From NCBI GenBank assembly GCA_029558905.1, contig JAKQCX010000012.1:1-64000 (forward strand): a stretch of 64,000 bases of DNA, in the 5' to 3' direction. The DNA is from Pseudomonadota bacterium (GTDB taxonomy: Bacteria; Pseudomonadota; Gammaproteobacteria; Burkholderiales; Thiobacillaceae). Positions 1-8,738 of this stretch are shown piece by piece. The position numbers and the translations under genes were made by a program. The number at the start of each line of letters is the position of its first letter. Position 1 is the first letter of the stretch. The notes under the pieces are model-generated. The model worked only from the letters and a program-made list of their open reading frames with translations. It had not been told where the DNA came from and ran no database searches.

Positions 1-426
1 GACCCGGCTCTCCTTGCCGGCAATGCCGGACGGCAGGATGCGCCCCTGCACGCGGCCCGGGAAGCTGGCCGCTTCCAAGGTGATGGCGCGTGCCGACGCC
101 CATTCGATCCCGGCCTTGATGCGCGTGCTGCCCGACTCGCGAATCAGCCAGTCGACGATCTCATCGCGGCGATGGTCGAAGATGGCGACCGCCCTCAGCA
201 GCACGGCCGAGCGTTCGGTCGGCCCAGTGGCCGCCCAGGCCAGCTGGACCTGCGCGGCGCATGCATAGGCGTCATCCAGGTCTTCGCGACTGGCCATCGG
301 TATCGTGGCCAGCAACTGCTGGTCGTAGGGCGAGCGGTCTTCGAGCGTCCGCCCCGAGCGTCCTGGGCGCCACTCGCCGGCGATGTACTGCAAATGCAGG
401 TTCTGGTAGGCGCCCGGTTGGCTCAT
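1..426 (-). CDS. Aldehyde dehydrogenase, N-terminal part (cut by window edge)
   Basis: The minus strand reads open from an ATG at 426 to the window edge, giving 142 residues that start [20 protein letters not shown]. The stretch [20 protein letters not shown] followed by an alpha-helical region with [15 protein letters not shown] is the typical start of NAD(P)-dependent aldehyde dehydrogenases of the benzaldehyde/vanillin dehydrogenase branch, which oxidise aldehydes to carboxylic acids in the cytoplasm. The catalytic Cys and Glu lie beyond the window, so activity cannot be judged. An AGGA-like ribosome site precedes the ATG. It lies downstream of the LysR gene on the same strand, with a promoter-like sequence in the gap. 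The family is clear; the substrate is not. Confidence 0.8.
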   Translation of the reverse strand, partial: MSQPGAYQNLHLQYIAGEWRPGRSGRTLEDRSPYDQQLLATIPMASREDLDDAYACAAQVQLAWAATGPTERSAVLLRAVAIFDHRRDEIVDWLIRESGSTRIKAGIEWASARAITLEAASFPGRVQGRILPSGIAGKESRV

Positions 427-505
427 GGCACGAGTTTCCTGGTCAGACTGAAGAAATCCGCACGATCGGCTTGAGGGTGATGCCTTTGCCGAACGTGACG
501 CCCAC

Positions 506-542
506 ACTTTAGGTTCGCAAGTCATTCTCCGTAAGTACTTAC
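506..542 (-). promoter_or_regulatory. Putative promoter of the aldehyde dehydrogenase with a palindrome at -35
   Basis: Read on the minus strand, TTACGG (534-529) and TAAAGT (511-506) are separated by 17 bases, a fair sigma-70 match. The perfect 12-base palindrome GTAAGTACTTAC (531-542) overlaps the -35 box, as a repressor or activator site would. The dehydrogenase start is 80 bases downstream. The regulator that binds it is unknown; the adjacent LysR protein is one candidate. Confidence 0.4.
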
Positions 543-576
543 ACGGGGGTAAGCCATGAGCGACACCCTCGAAGGG

Positions 577-1485
577 TCAGGCAAGTACGGGACTTCCGCC
601 TCTCGCTCCAAAAGCTTCCACTGAGAAGTCGAGAAAACTCCTGAGCTTGGGGGTGATGCGCCGATCCGGCGCGTAGAGCAGGTGCATGGGCCGCGACGGG
701 GCTTCGTACTCCGGTAGCAGGCGCACCAAGCGGCCATCGTCCAGCGCCGCCTGCACCACGTCCTGCGGTTGCAGCAGGATGCCCATGCCGGCGAGCGCGG
801 CGCACAGCAGGGTTTCATCATGGTCCGAGGCCAGCCGCGAGCGCACCGGCACTGTGACACGCCCCGACGGCCCATCGAAGGTCCACTGGTTGCGCAGTTC
901 CGTGTACGCGAAGACCAGGCATTCGTGCTGCGTCAGATCTTCGGGCTTGCGTATGGGCGGACGGCCTTCGAGATAGCCGGGCGCGGCGCACAGGACAAAG
1001 CGGTAGGGCGCCAGCGGCCGCGCAATCAGCTCGCTGTCGGCCAGTACGCCGATGCGGAATACCAGATCGTAACCCTCATCGACCAGATCCACCGCACGGT
1101 TGCTCAGACTCAGTTCCACGTCCACTTTCGGATGGCTGCGCAGGTACTCCGGCAGCCGGGGGGCCAGGGTCTTCATGCCGAAACTGACCGGGGCATTGAT
1201 GCGCAGCCGCCCACTGGGGATCGCCCGTGTCTCGGCAGCCAGACTCTCGGCGATCTCGACTTCCGCCAGAACAATCTTCGAGCGCTCATAGAAGACACGG
1301 CCAAAGTCGGTCAGGCTTTGCCGGCGCGTGGTGCGGTTGAGCAGCCGCACTCCCAGGCGTTGTTCGATTTCCAGGACATGCTTGCCCACCAGTTGCGGCG
1401 ACATCTCGAGCGCCTCCGCTGCCGCAGTGAAGGAGCCGAGATCGACCGCCTTCACGAACACCGCCATGCTGGTCAGTCTGTCCAT
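577..1485 (-). CDS. LysR-family transcriptional regulator
   Basis: A 302-residue protein with the standard layout: an N-terminal winged helix-turn-helix (residues 1-60, containing GSFTAAAEALEMSPQLVGKH) and an effector-binding domain (about 90-295). Length is normal for LysR proteins of the CrgA/DmlR type, which respond to small organic ligands. It is divergent from the reductase gene at 1587 across 101 AT-rich bases, the usual arrangement in which such a regulator controls its neighbour and itself. The aldehyde dehydrogenase lies downstream on the same strand. The ligand cannot be read from the sequence. Confidence 0.93.
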   Translation of the reverse strand: MDRLTSMAVFVKAVDLGSFTAAAEALEMSPQLVGKHVLEIEQRLGVRLLNRTTRRQSLTDFGRVFYERSKIVLAEVEIAESLAAETRAIPSGRLRINAPVSFGMKTLAPRLPEYLRSHPKVDVELSLSNRAVDLVDEGYDLVFRIGVLADSELIARPLAPYRFVLCAAPGYLEGRPPIRKPEDLTQHECLVFAYTELRNQWTFDGPSGRVTVPVRSRLASDHDETLLCAALAGMGILLQPQDVVQAALDDGRLVRLLPEYEAPSRPMHLLYAPDRRITPKLRSFLDFSVEAFGARGGSPVLA

Positions 1486-1586
1486 TAGAAATCTTTGGTT
1501 TGTAATTAAGAAATATTTAAATCATTTATCCGTTATTTGATCAAGTTTAGTCTTCGTCTTACCCCAACCCCACATGGAGAACAGTC
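1486..1586. promoter_or_regulatory. Divergent promoter region between LysR and reductase genes
   Basis: This 101-base gap is far more AT-rich than its surroundings (about 1495-1555) and holds the palindrome TTGATCAA at 1537-1544. Such a gap between a LysR gene and a divergent target is where the regulator normally binds. No clear pair of -35/-10 boxes could be fixed. A GGAG ribosome site at 1575-1578 serves the gene starting at 1587. Confidence 0.5.
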
Positions 1587-2213
1587 ATGAAAGTCGCAAT
1601 CATTGGTACCGGCAACATCGGCGCGGCCTACGCCCGCGCCTTGGCACAAACTCCTTACGAAGTCGTCATCGGCGACCGCGACCCCGGCAAGGCGGCCGCG
1701 CTGGCGCAGGAGATTGGCGCCCAGGTCGAAGGCGGCGGCATCGCGGCCGCCTTCAAGCTGGCGGATCTGGTGATCCTGGCCGTGCCCTATCAGGCCACGG
1801 CGGGCGTGCTGGCCCAGGCGGGCGACGTGAAGGGCAAGGTGCTGGTGGACGTGAGCAATCCCGTCAGCGCAGACTTCAAGGATCTGGTCGTCGGCCTGAC
1901 CACCTCTGCCGCGGAGGAAACCCAGGTTGCGGCCCCCGGCGCCCATGTCGTCAAGGCGTTCAACACGATTTTTGCCGGCCTGGTGGCCGCGCAGGCCCGC
2001 GAGGGCCGCAAGCTCCAGGTGTTCGTGGCCGGTGACGATCCAGGCGCCACGGCTCAGGTACGCGCGCTGGCGCAGGCGCTGGGCTTTGTCGCCGTCGATG
2101 CCGGGCCGCTGCGCAACAGCCGCTTCCTCGAGCCGGTCGGGATGATGAACATCCAGTTCGGCTTCTTCCTCGGTGCCGGCCCGGCCACGGCCCCGTCGTG
2201 GGCACACGCCTGA
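1587..2213 (+). CDS. NADP-binding reductase of the F420-dependent oxidoreductase fold
   Basis: A 208-residue protein starting MKVAIIGTGNIGAAYARALA, a Rossmann fold with the GxGxxG dinucleotide loop. The order of elements matches the NADPH-dependent F420 reductase-like family (PF03807), whose bacterial members mostly act on unknown substrates because their hosts lack F420. The C-terminal half has the family signature LEPVGMMNIQFGFFLG. The start is supported by GGAG nine bases upstream. It is the first gene of the operon divergent from LysR. An NADPH-linked reductase is likely; the substrate is unknown. Confidence 0.85.
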   Translation: MKVAIIGTGNIGAAYARALAQTPYEVVIGDRDPGKAAALAQEIGAQVEGGGIAAAFKLADLVILAVPYQATAGVLAQAGDVKGKVLVDVSNPVSADFKDLVVGLTTSAAEETQVAAPGAHVVKAFNTIFAGLVAAQAREGRKLQVFVAGDDPGATAQVRALAQALGFVAVDAGPLRNSRFLEPVGMMNIQFGFFLGAGPATAPSWAHA

Positions 2214-2298
2214 GACCCCAGGCAACGAACCCCGGCAGTCCCGCCGACTCGAGAAACTACCGGGAACCGACCAACCGCACTCCAGCGCGGAGGATTTC

Positions 2299-2595
2299 AT
2301 GAAGAGCCACAAGTACCACATCAGCGTCACCCGGGTCGAAGACAAGGATGGCCATGCCACCGACGGACCGTCGATCACGTTTGCCTCGTTCAACCATGAC
2401 GAGATCATCGAGATCGTCCGCCGCATACAGGGTGCCGGGGTATTCCCGGCAGACGAAGCCGCGTCCTTTGCCGTCGGGCTCAAACTGTTTGGTGAGGCCA
2501 TGCTCACACACAAGGATTCGGAACTGTTCACCGAGCTCAGGCCGCATTTCATGGCCTTCATGAAAAAACTCAAGGCATCCCTGAAAGACGGCTGA
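2299..2595 (+). CDS. DUF3861 domain protein
   Basis: A 98-residue protein, MKSHKYHISVTRVEDKDG..., that matches the small DUF3861 family (PF12977), which has no assigned function. The start at 2299 is chosen because GGAGG sits just upstream; a longer frame from 2173 would overlap the preceding gene and lacks a ribosome site. No signal peptide or membrane segment is visible, so it is probably cytoplasmic. It lies between the reductase and the serine hydrolase, 18 bases ahead of the latter, and is probably cotranscribed. Confidence 0.75.
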   Translation: MKSHKYHISVTRVEDKDGHATDGPSITFASFNHDEIIEIVRRIQGAGVFPADEAASFAVGLKLFGEAMLTHKDSELFTELRPHFMAFMKKLKASLKDG

Positions 2596-2613
2596 TCATC
2601 GAGGGGAAACGTC

Positions 2614-3705
2614 ATGAACAAACTGGGCGCCATTTGTCTGGCATTGAGCGCTGCGTTCAGCCTGACTGTCGAGGCATCGGCCACGGATAGGCCGCAGCAG
2701 CCCATGGTCCAGCGGTCTGCGGCCCTGCCGCCTGCCGCCGTGCAAGCCGCGCAAACCATGCTGGCACGGGGATCGGGCGGCTTCAGCGTGGGCACCGGTG
2801 TGCGTGGCCAGGAAGTCTCGTTGACCCGCTTCGGCGACATCGAGGCAGACACGCAATACCCCATTGCCTCGGCCTCGAAGTTTCTCGCCACGGCCACGGT
2901 CATGGCCATCGTGGACGAGGGCAAGCTGCAGCTCGATGCCCCCATTGCCACCTGGCTGCCCACACTGCCGCCGGCAGCGGGCCAGCTGACCCTGCGCCAG
3001 TTGCTGTCACAGACCTCGGGACTCGCGGGGGTAAATGGCGAGTATTACGACCTCGCCCAGGACCACCGCATTACGCTGGAGCAATCCGCCCTGGACGCAG
3101 CCCAGCGCCCCTTGGTCAGCGTGCCGGGCGAGGTATTCGCCTATGGCAGTCCCGGATTCCAGCTCGCCGGCGCCGCGGTGGAGGCCGTCACCGGTCAGCG
3201 CTGGGCCAGGGTTTTCCAGGACAAGATCGCCAGGCCGCTGGGCATGACACACACGTACTGGACGCATCTGCGCCTGGATTCGGCCGACGAGCTGTCGGTG
3301 GACGAAACGCTCAACCCCGTGCTGCAGGGCGGCGCCGTCAGTACGGCGACCGACTACCTGCGCTTTCTGCGCATGATCGCGCAGGAAGGCATGTACGAGG
3401 GCCAGCGCGTGCTCTCGCGCGGCAGCATCGACGAACTGCTGAAGGACCAGACGCCCAAGGCGCACATGACGCCCGCGCCCGAGAACCCCATCCAGGGCGG
3501 GCACTACAGCCTGGGCAACTGGTGCGAATCCCCGGACGCCGCGGGCGCCTGCCTGCGCAACTCCAGCATCGGCGCATTCGGCACCTACCCCTGGGTGGAG
3601 CGCAAGTCGGGCCGCTTTGGCATCGTGTTCATCTACCAGCGCGAGAACGCCTTTCGACTGTGGCCACAGATCCAGGCCATTCGCGATGCCGTCGATGCAA
3701 ATTAA
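2614..3705 (+). CDS. Serine hydrolase of the beta-lactamase/class C fold, exported
   Basis: A 363-residue protein with a signal peptide (about residues 1-23, ending VEASA). The SxxK motif of penicillin-binding-type serine hydrolases is at residues 86-89 (SASK), and the second catalytic motif is YGS at 177-179. These define the class C beta-lactamase/esterase superfamily (PF00144), which includes esterases, D-aminopeptidases and beta-lactamases. The third motif is not obvious. A good ribosome site (GAGGGGAAA) precedes the ATG. It should act in the periplasm. Placement among small oxidoreductase genes fits an esterase or a modifying hydrolase better than a dedicated beta-lactamase, but this is inference. 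Confidence 0.88.
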   Translation: MNKLGAICLALSAAFSLTVEASATDRPQQPMVQRSAALPPAAVQAAQTMLARGSGGFSVGTGVRGQEVSLTRFGDIEADTQYPIASASKFLATATVMAIVDEGKLQLDAPIATWLPTLPPAAGQLTLRQLLSQTSGLAGVNGEYYDLAQDHRITLEQSALDAAQRPLVSVPGEVFAYGSPGFQLAGAAVEAVTGQRWARVFQDKIARPLGMTHTYWTHLRLDSADELSVDETLNPVLQGGAVSTATDYLRFLRMIAQEGMYEGQRVLSRGSIDELLKDQTPKAHMTPAPENPIQGGHYSLGNWCESPDAAGACLRNSSIGAFGTYPWVERKSGRFGIVFIYQRENAFRLWPQIQAIRDAVDAN

Positions 3706-3745
3706 CGGGCGACCATGAACGCCCCCTTGAACGAGGAAGTCGAGC

Positions 3746-4099
3746 ATGCAAAACGAAATTTATTCCCTCTACCACCTGAGTATTGATCCGGCCAACTACG
3801 ATGCGCTCAAGGCGCTGGTCGACGAGCTGGTGGCCGCCACCGCCAAGGAGTCCGACACCATCGCCTACGAATTCCTGGTCAATGCCGATCGCACCAAGGT
3901 GCACATCATCGAACGCTATCGCACCCAGGGCCTGCTGCCGCACGTGCGCCAGACCTTCTCCCCCTATGCCGAGCGCTTTCTGGCGCTGGTGAAGATCGAT
4001 CAGCTCTACGTCTACGGCGACACCACGCCCGAGATCCGTGAAGTGCTGGACGGATTCGGCGCCATCTATCTCACCTCGTTCGCTGGCTTCACCCGTTGA
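3746..4099 (+). CDS. Antibiotic biosynthesis monooxygenase (ABM) domain protein
   Basis: A 117-residue protein resembling the dimeric alpha/beta ferredoxin-like ABM family (PF03992): an N-terminal strand YSLYHLSIDPANYDAL, a helix, then IAYEFLVNADRTKVHIIERY. Such proteins are cofactor-free quinone-forming monooxygenases, haem-degrading enzymes or stress proteins. The ribosome site GAGGAAG lies 9 bases before the ATG. The stop codon (4097-4099) is followed in the same reading frame by the cupin-coding stretch described next, which is unusual. Role inferred from the family only. Confidence 0.78.
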   Translation: MQNEIYSLYHLSIDPANYDALKALVDELVAATAKESDTIAYEFLVNADRTKVHIIERYRTQGLLPHVRQTFSPYAERFLALVKIDQLYVYGDTTPEIREVLDGFGAIYLTSFAGFTR

Positions 4100-4540
4100 T
4101 CCCCGCGCGCCGCGCAGCCCGGCCCGCGCGTCTTCTCAGCTGCTGCCTGGAGAGAGGCTCAGTCTGGCTGGAGCTATCTGCACCTGTTTGCCGATGAGCA
4201 CGGCGTCTCCCGCGTCAAGCAAGGCGCAGATCTGCAACTGCAGGTGCTGGCGTTCGTGCCACCCGCACCGCCCATGCAGGTCTCTGCCGCCGCTGATGCC
4301 CCGGCACTGGTGATGGTCGAGTTGCCCATGGGTTGGCAAGGCGGCTGGCACCCCAGTCCCCGCAGGCAGTGGGTCATCTGCCTGCGCGGACGGATGGGCT
4401 ATGCCGCCGGGGATGGCACACAATGCACCCTCACGCCCGGCGCGTGCATCCTGACCACCGGCACCTGGGGCAAGGGCCATGACAGCTGGAACACCGGCAG
4501 CGAACCGGTGCGGCTGGCGCGGATGCAGTTGCCTGTGTAA
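4100..4540 (+). pseudogene. Cupin-domain protein lacking a normal start codon
   Basis: From 4100 to 4540 one frame is open and encodes a single cupin domain: SGWSYLHLFADEHGVS from 4163, then VPPAPPMQVS, and a core with WHPSPRRQWVICLRGRMGY. The domain looks complete at both ends, but no ATG exists upstream of the conserved N-terminus. The only start is a GTG at 4244, which would remove the first strands. The frame is the same as that of the ABM gene, whose TGA at 4097-4099 is the only stop between them. It may be a gene that lost its start, a broken ABM-cupin fusion, or a gene with a rare start codon. Small cupins of this kind bind metal or small molecules. Confidence 0.6.
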
Positions 4541-4698
4541 TTCATCAGCATCCACAGGCACTCCAGCAGGCGTTGGAGGATTTGCCAAAACTCCCGGGGC
4601 TTCTTTCTAACCCCGCAGCGCGTGGGTACCTAGCATGGGTCGCATGGAACAGGGGCCATTGGGCCCGTCACTTCGACGACACTTTTCAGGGCACTCAC

Positions 4699-5460
4699 AT
4701 GCATATCGATTTTTCAGGCAAGACCGCGCTGATCACCGGCGCGGCATCGGGCATCGGCCTGGCCACGGCCATTGCCTTCGCCGAATCCGGCGCCGCCGTG
4801 GTGCTGGCCGACATGAACCTTGAGGCGGCGCAGGCCGAGGCACAAAAGCTCGTGGCCGCCGGGCACCAGGCCATTGCCGTTCGCTGCGATGTCACCCAGG
4901 AAGCCGATGCGGCCGCCGCGGTGGCCGCGTGCGTGGAGCACTTTGGCAGCCTGGACTTCGCGTTCAACAACGCCGGGCTGCACGTGCCGGTTGCCAACAC
5001 TGCCGATGCCGAGGCCAGCGACTTCGATCTGGCCATCGCCGTGAACCTGCGCGGCGTGTGGAATTGCCTCAAGCACGAGCTGCGCCAGATGCGCGCACAG
5101 GGCAGCGGCGCCATCGTCAACTGCTCGTCCAACAGCGGGCTGGCGGGGCTGGCCAATCTGGGGGCCTATACCGCCTCCAAGCACGGCGTTGTCGGTCTGA
5201 CCAAGAGCGCCGCGCTGGAATACGCACCGCTGGGCATTCGCATCAATGCCGTATGTCCCGGCCCGGTGGAAACGCCCATGGTGCAAAAAGCCCTGCGCGA
5301 TGCGCCGGAGCATATGGCGGAGGTGATCAAGGAAATCCCTGCTGGACGTTTGGGCAAGCCCGAGGAGCTGGCCGGTGCCGTGCTGTGGCTGTGCAGCTCG
5401 CTGGCCGGGTTCGTGATCGGCCAGGCCATTGCCGTCGATGGCGGCTTCACCACCAAGTAA
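4699..5460 (+). CDS. Short-chain dehydrogenase/reductase (SDR)
   Basis: A 253-residue classical SDR. The cofactor loop TGAASGIG is near residues 12-19, the NNAG motif near 90, a catalytic serine in NCSSNSGLAG, and the YTASK catalytic pair in GAYTASKHGVVGLTK. The start at 4699 is taken because MHIDFSGKTALITG is the canonical beginning; upstream codons of the longer frame look non-coding. These NAD(P)H enzymes reduce ketones or oxidise alcohols in the cytoplasm. It precedes the MFS exporter by 11 bases. Substrate unknown. Confidence 0.92.
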   Translation: MHIDFSGKTALITGAASGIGLATAIAFAESGAAVVLADMNLEAAQAEAQKLVAAGHQAIAVRCDVTQEADAAAAVAACVEHFGSLDFAFNNAGLHVPVANTADAEASDFDLAIAVNLRGVWNCLKHELRQMRAQGSGAIVNCSSNSGLAGLANLGAYTASKHGVVGLTKSAALEYAPLGIRINAVCPGPVETPMVQKALRDAPEHMAEVIKEIPAGRLGKPEELAGAVLWLCSSLAGFVIGQAIAVDGGFTTK

Positions 5461-5471
5461 GCGAGTAGACG

Positions 5472-6698
5472 ATGAATCCATCCTCCTCACAAACAAGTGG
5501 ATCCTGGGGCGCGGTGCTGTCGATCACCGCCTGCGTGGCGGGCCTGATTACGGTGGAATTTCTGCCCGCCGGCCTGCTCACGCCCATGGCCGAAGGCTTG
5601 CGGATTTCGCAAGGCATGGCGGGGCAGACGCTGACGGCCACAGCCTTTGCCGCCATCTTTGCCAGCCTGTTCGCATCCCGGGCAACGCGCGGTGTGGATC
5701 GCCGCAAGGTGATCCTGGGCTATTCGCTGCTGCTGATCCTGTCCTGCCTGCTGACGGCTTTGAGCACCCGCTTTGCCGTCTTGCTGCTGGGTCGGGTGCT
5801 GCTGGGCTTGGCGCTGGGCGGGTTCTGGGCCATGGCTGCCGCCATCACCATGCAATTGGTGCCCGCCAAAGACGTACCCCGCGCGCTGTCCATCGTCTTT
5901 GGCGGGGTGTCGGTGGCGCTGGTGCTGGCGGCACCGGCGGGCAGCTTTCTGGGCGAGATTGTCGGCTGGCGCGGGGTGTTCCTGCTGGCCGCTGGGTTGG
6001 GCTTGATATGTCTGATCTGGCAGGCGCTGGTGTTGCCCCAGCTGCCTGCACGTGAGCATCGCCCGGCACTGGCGGCGTTTTTGGTACTCAAGCGCGCAGG
6101 CGTGCCGGCAGCCATGCTGGCGATCTTCGCCGTGTTTGCCGGCCAGTTTGCCTTTTTCACCTATCTGCGGCCGTTCTTCGAGGCGGTGCCGCACTTCGAT
6201 GTGCAGCAGATTTCGGCTGTGCTGCTGCTGTTTGGCGTGGCCAACTTCGTCGGCACTTCGCTGTCGTCCTTCTTCCTCAAAGGCGAGCTCAAGACCACGC
6301 TGGCATTTGCGCCGCTGCTGTTGGTGGTATGCGCGGCGGTGCTGATCACTGCCGGACACCTCCCGCTGGTGACCACCCTGGTCGTCGCCTCCTGGGGCAT
6401 GGTGCTGGGGGTAGTGCCGGTGGGTTGGTCCACCTGGGTGGCACGCAGCCTGGCCGATGACGCGGAAAGCGCTGGTGGCCTGCAGGTGGCGGTGATCCAA
6501 GTGGCCAACACCTTCGGTGCAGCTTTTGGCGGCTACCTGCTCGATGCCAATGGTCCGCAGGCCATCTTGATGGCCAGCGCGATTCTGTTTGCACTGTCGG
6601 CCATCACCGTGCTGGCGGCGGTGCGGGTGCGCTCAAGCGCTCCTGAATCTACCGGCGACAAGAAGCAGCCGCTGAATACCTGCGAGGCCTGCTCATGA
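5472..6698 (+). CDS. MFS transporter, NepI/AraJ-like
   Basis: A 408-residue inner-membrane protein with about 12 hydrophobic segments. The motif FASRATRGVDRRKVI after the second segment is the MFS motif A region, and GRVLLGLALGGFWAM matches the fourth segment of the drug/nucleoside:H+ antiporter branch that includes NepI and AraJ. The C-terminus (RSSAPESTGDKKQPLNTCEACS) is a short hydrophilic tail. It overlaps the next gene by four bases (ATGA at 6695), which indicates translational coupling. It probably exports a product or toxic compound related to the operon's enzymes. Confidence 0.88.
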   Translation: MNPSSSQTSGSWGAVLSITACVAGLITVEFLPAGLLTPMAEGLRISQGMAGQTLTATAFAAIFASLFASRATRGVDRRKVILGYSLLLILSCLLTALSTRFAVLLLGRVLLGLALGGFWAMAAAITMQLVPAKDVPRALSIVFGGVSVALVLAAPAGSFLGEIVGWRGVFLLAAGLGLICLIWQALVLPQLPAREHRPALAAFLVLKRAGVPAAMLAIFAVFAGQFAFFTYLRPFFEAVPHFDVQQISAVLLLFGVANFVGTSLSSFFLKGELKTTLAFAPLLLVVCAAVLITAGHLPLVTTLVVASWGMVLGVVPVGWSTWVARSLADDAESAGGLQVAVIQVANTFGAAFGGYLLDANGPQAILMASAILFALSAITVLAAVRVRSSAPESTGDKKQPLNTCEACS

Positions 6699-7801
6699 AA
6701 CGCGTTTTGATGCTTGCGCTCGCCCTGCTGCTGGCGCTGATCGTCGGCGCGTGCGCCTATCTCGAACCCCGTCTGGGACAGTTGCCGCAGGACGAGCGGC
6801 TGCAACGTGTGCATGCCTCGGCGCAATACCGTGACGGCGAGTTCCGCAATGAGCTCGCCACGCCGCAGCGTTTGAAGGGCATCCAGTTTCTGATGGCGGT
6901 CATTCGAGGTCGCTTTGAATCACGAGACCGGCCTGAGCCGCCGGTGGCACTGCCGGCCATCAAGACGGATCTGTCGGCCTTACCGGCAGATCAGGACGCC
7001 GTCGTGTGGCTGGGCCATTCGTCCTTCTTTGTTCAGCTTGGCGGCCAGCGTGTGTTGATCGATCCGCTGTTCAACGACCACGCTGCGCCGCTGCCCTGGA
7101 TGGTGAGGGCGTTCGAGGGCACCAGCCTTTACCGCGTGGAGGATCTGCCGCCCATCGATGCCGTGCTGATCTCCCACGACCACTATGACCACCTGGACTA
7201 CGCGACGATGAAGGCGCTGCAGCCGAAGGCTCGGCTGGTGGTCGTTGGCTTGGGCAACGGCGCGCACCTTGAGCGCTGGGGCTATCTGCCGTCGCAGATT
7301 CGTGAAGTCGAATGGGACGAGAGTGTGACGCTCGGGCTCGACCTGCAGGTCCACGCGCTGCCTGCCCAGCACTATTCGGGGCGCTTTGTGCAGCGCAACC
7401 AGAGCCTGTGGGTCAGCTTTGCGCTGGAGTCCCCGCAACGCCGCCTGTACTTCAGCGGCGACACCGGCTTCGGGCCGCATTTTGAGGCCATTGCCCAGCG
7501 CTTCGGTGATTTCGATCTGGTGGCGCTGGATGCGGGCCAGTACAACGAACGCTGGAGCGATATTCACATGACTCCGGAGGAAGCCAGCCGCGCGGCGCAG
7601 ATCCTGTCGGCCCAATCGCTGCTCACCGCCCATGCCGGGCGCTTCAGCCTGGCGCGCCACGCCTGGGACGAGCCATTCGAGCGCGCCGTCGCTGCCAGCC
7701 ACGGCCAGCCATATCGCTTGCTCACGCCCCGCATTGGCGAGCCGGTACATCTGGAAGAAACAGCGCAGCCGTTTGACCTCTGGTGGCGGGGCATCCAGTA
7801 G
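6695..7801 (+). CDS. Metallo-beta-lactamase-fold lipoprotein (NAPE-PLD/UlaG-like)
   Basis: A 368-residue protein that starts with a hydrophobic segment ending LIVGAC, a lipoprotein signal. The metal ligands are in SHDHYDHLD (HxHxDH) with later histidines in LPAQHYSGR and the aspartate in YFSGDTGFG. This order fits the zinc hydrolase branch that contains NAPE-phospholipase D and UlaG-like proteins (PF12706), often found next to efflux or redox genes. It is probably anchored on the outer face of the membrane. Its start overlaps the MFS stop, and it is the last gene of the LysR-linked operon. Substrate unknown. Confidence 0.87.
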   Translation: MKRVLMLALALLLALIVGACAYLEPRLGQLPQDERLQRVHASAQYRDGEFRNELATPQRLKGIQFLMAVIRGRFESRDRPEPPVALPAIKTDLSALPADQDAVVWLGHSSFFVQLGGQRVLIDPLFNDHAAPLPWMVRAFEGTSLYRVEDLPPIDAVLISHDHYDHLDYATMKALQPKARLVVVGLGNGAHLERWGYLPSQIREVEWDESVTLGLDLQVHALPAQHYSGRFVQRNQSLWVSFALESPQRRLYFSGDTGFGPHFEAIAQRFGDFDLVALDAGQYNERWSDIHMTPEEASRAAQILSAQSLLTAHAGRFSLARHAWDEPFERAVAASHGQPYRLLTPRIGEPVHLEETAQPFDLWWRGIQ

Positions 7802-8422
7802 CGACGACCCTGGCAGCCGCGGCGAGCCAAGGAACAAGCCGGTGCCTACGGCTGCAGATATCGGCGCCTGGCGGCGCACGTCCGTTTCCGACTCGGTCTT
7901 TCGAATGGAACTGCTGTCACCACCAAGACCCGAGAGGAAATGCGCGGAGGCGTCCCGTTTTCCCTCGGATGCGCGACCTGTGTAGAACAACACCCACGGT
8001 GGCAGTGTCCGTGCGGCAGGATAGTTTCATTTGCCGCGGAACTACACCACCAATCACAAGGGTCTGGATAGCCTCCAGGCCCTTTTTCTTGCCTGAAATC
8101 ACCACGCCACGCGGGGCTGCGGCCATCACTGCTGCGGGTGGCCACCAGCCGAAACGCCCGAAATCGGCCACTTTCTCGGCCGGAGCCGTCTCTTTTCTCT
8201 GTTTGGTCTGCGGGTAGGCGCAGATGGCGACCTTGCAAAATCGACAACTTACGCTCGATGGTTCATCGTCAACCAAGACGAGCGGTCAGGCATCGAACCC
8301 CGCCACCACCGCCCGCTGCGCCGCCCAATGCACCGGCAGCGGATTGCGCTGGAAGCACAGCAGGCTCATACAGCGGGGCTGTTGATAGCATCCGATTCGG
8401 GCATCTTGTCGCAAGACCATAA
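7802..8422. other. Gene-free stretch of about 620 bases
   Basis: No convincing gene was found between the lipoprotein and the toxin-antitoxin operon. Several short open frames exist on both strands, but none has a recognisable domain or ribosome site. On the minus strand, 8393-8295 reads without interruption into a stop and could be the tail of a lost gene, but it could not be identified. No terminator with a T-run was seen after 7801. Confidence 0.5.
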
Positions 8423-8442
8423 AAAGACTAAATTAAGTCTTT
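8423..8442. promoter_or_regulatory. Operator palindrome of the toxin-antitoxin operon
   Basis: The arms AAAGACT (8423-8429) and AGTCTTT (8436-8442) are a perfect inverted repeat around AAATTA. A further GTCTAA half-like site follows at 8443-8448. It is 20 bases upstream of the antitoxin ATG in an AT-rich promoter-like stretch. Phd/YefM antitoxins autorepress by binding such palindromes, so this is the likely operator. The inference rests on position and symmetry. Confidence 0.6.
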
Positions 8443-8462
8443 GTCTAATCTAGAGCACTGCC

Positions 8463-8738
8463 ATGCGCTACTCATCACAGGTCAAGCCGATCAGCTATCT
8501 CAAAGCCAATGCAGCCGAGGTTCTGACGCACCTCGCGGAGCAGCGAGAACCTATGATCATCACTCAAAACGGTGAGGCCAAGGCTGTCCTGCAGGATGTA
8601 GCCTCGTTCGAAGAGACGCAAGAAACGCTAGCGCTGCTGAAAATCCTCGCGCTGGGCAATCAGGACGTGGCCGCTGGCAAGCTCAAACCCGTGGCCGACG
8701 TTGTCACCCGCCTCCGCGCCAGGCGAGCCTCCGTCTGA
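8463..8738 (+). CDS. Phd/YefM-family antitoxin
   Basis: A 91-residue protein beginning MRYSSQVKPISYLKANAAEV, with REPMIITQNGEAKAVLQDVASF, the hallmark of the Phd/YefM fold (PF02604). The N-terminal half binds DNA as a dimer and the C-terminal part wraps the toxin. The last base of its TGA is shared with the toxin ATG (TGATG at 8736-8740), so translation is coupled. Antitoxin and toxin form a stability or stress module. Confidence 0.9.
   Translation: MRYSSQVKPISYLKANAAEVLTHLAEQREPMIITQNGEAKAVLQDVASFEETQETLALLKILALGNQDVAAGKLKPVADVVTRLRARRASV

Noticed and set aside
1533-2963. Long minus-strand frame opposite the reductase and DUF3861 genes
   Set aside because: No domain, and the plus-strand genes have starts with ribosome sites and known folds.
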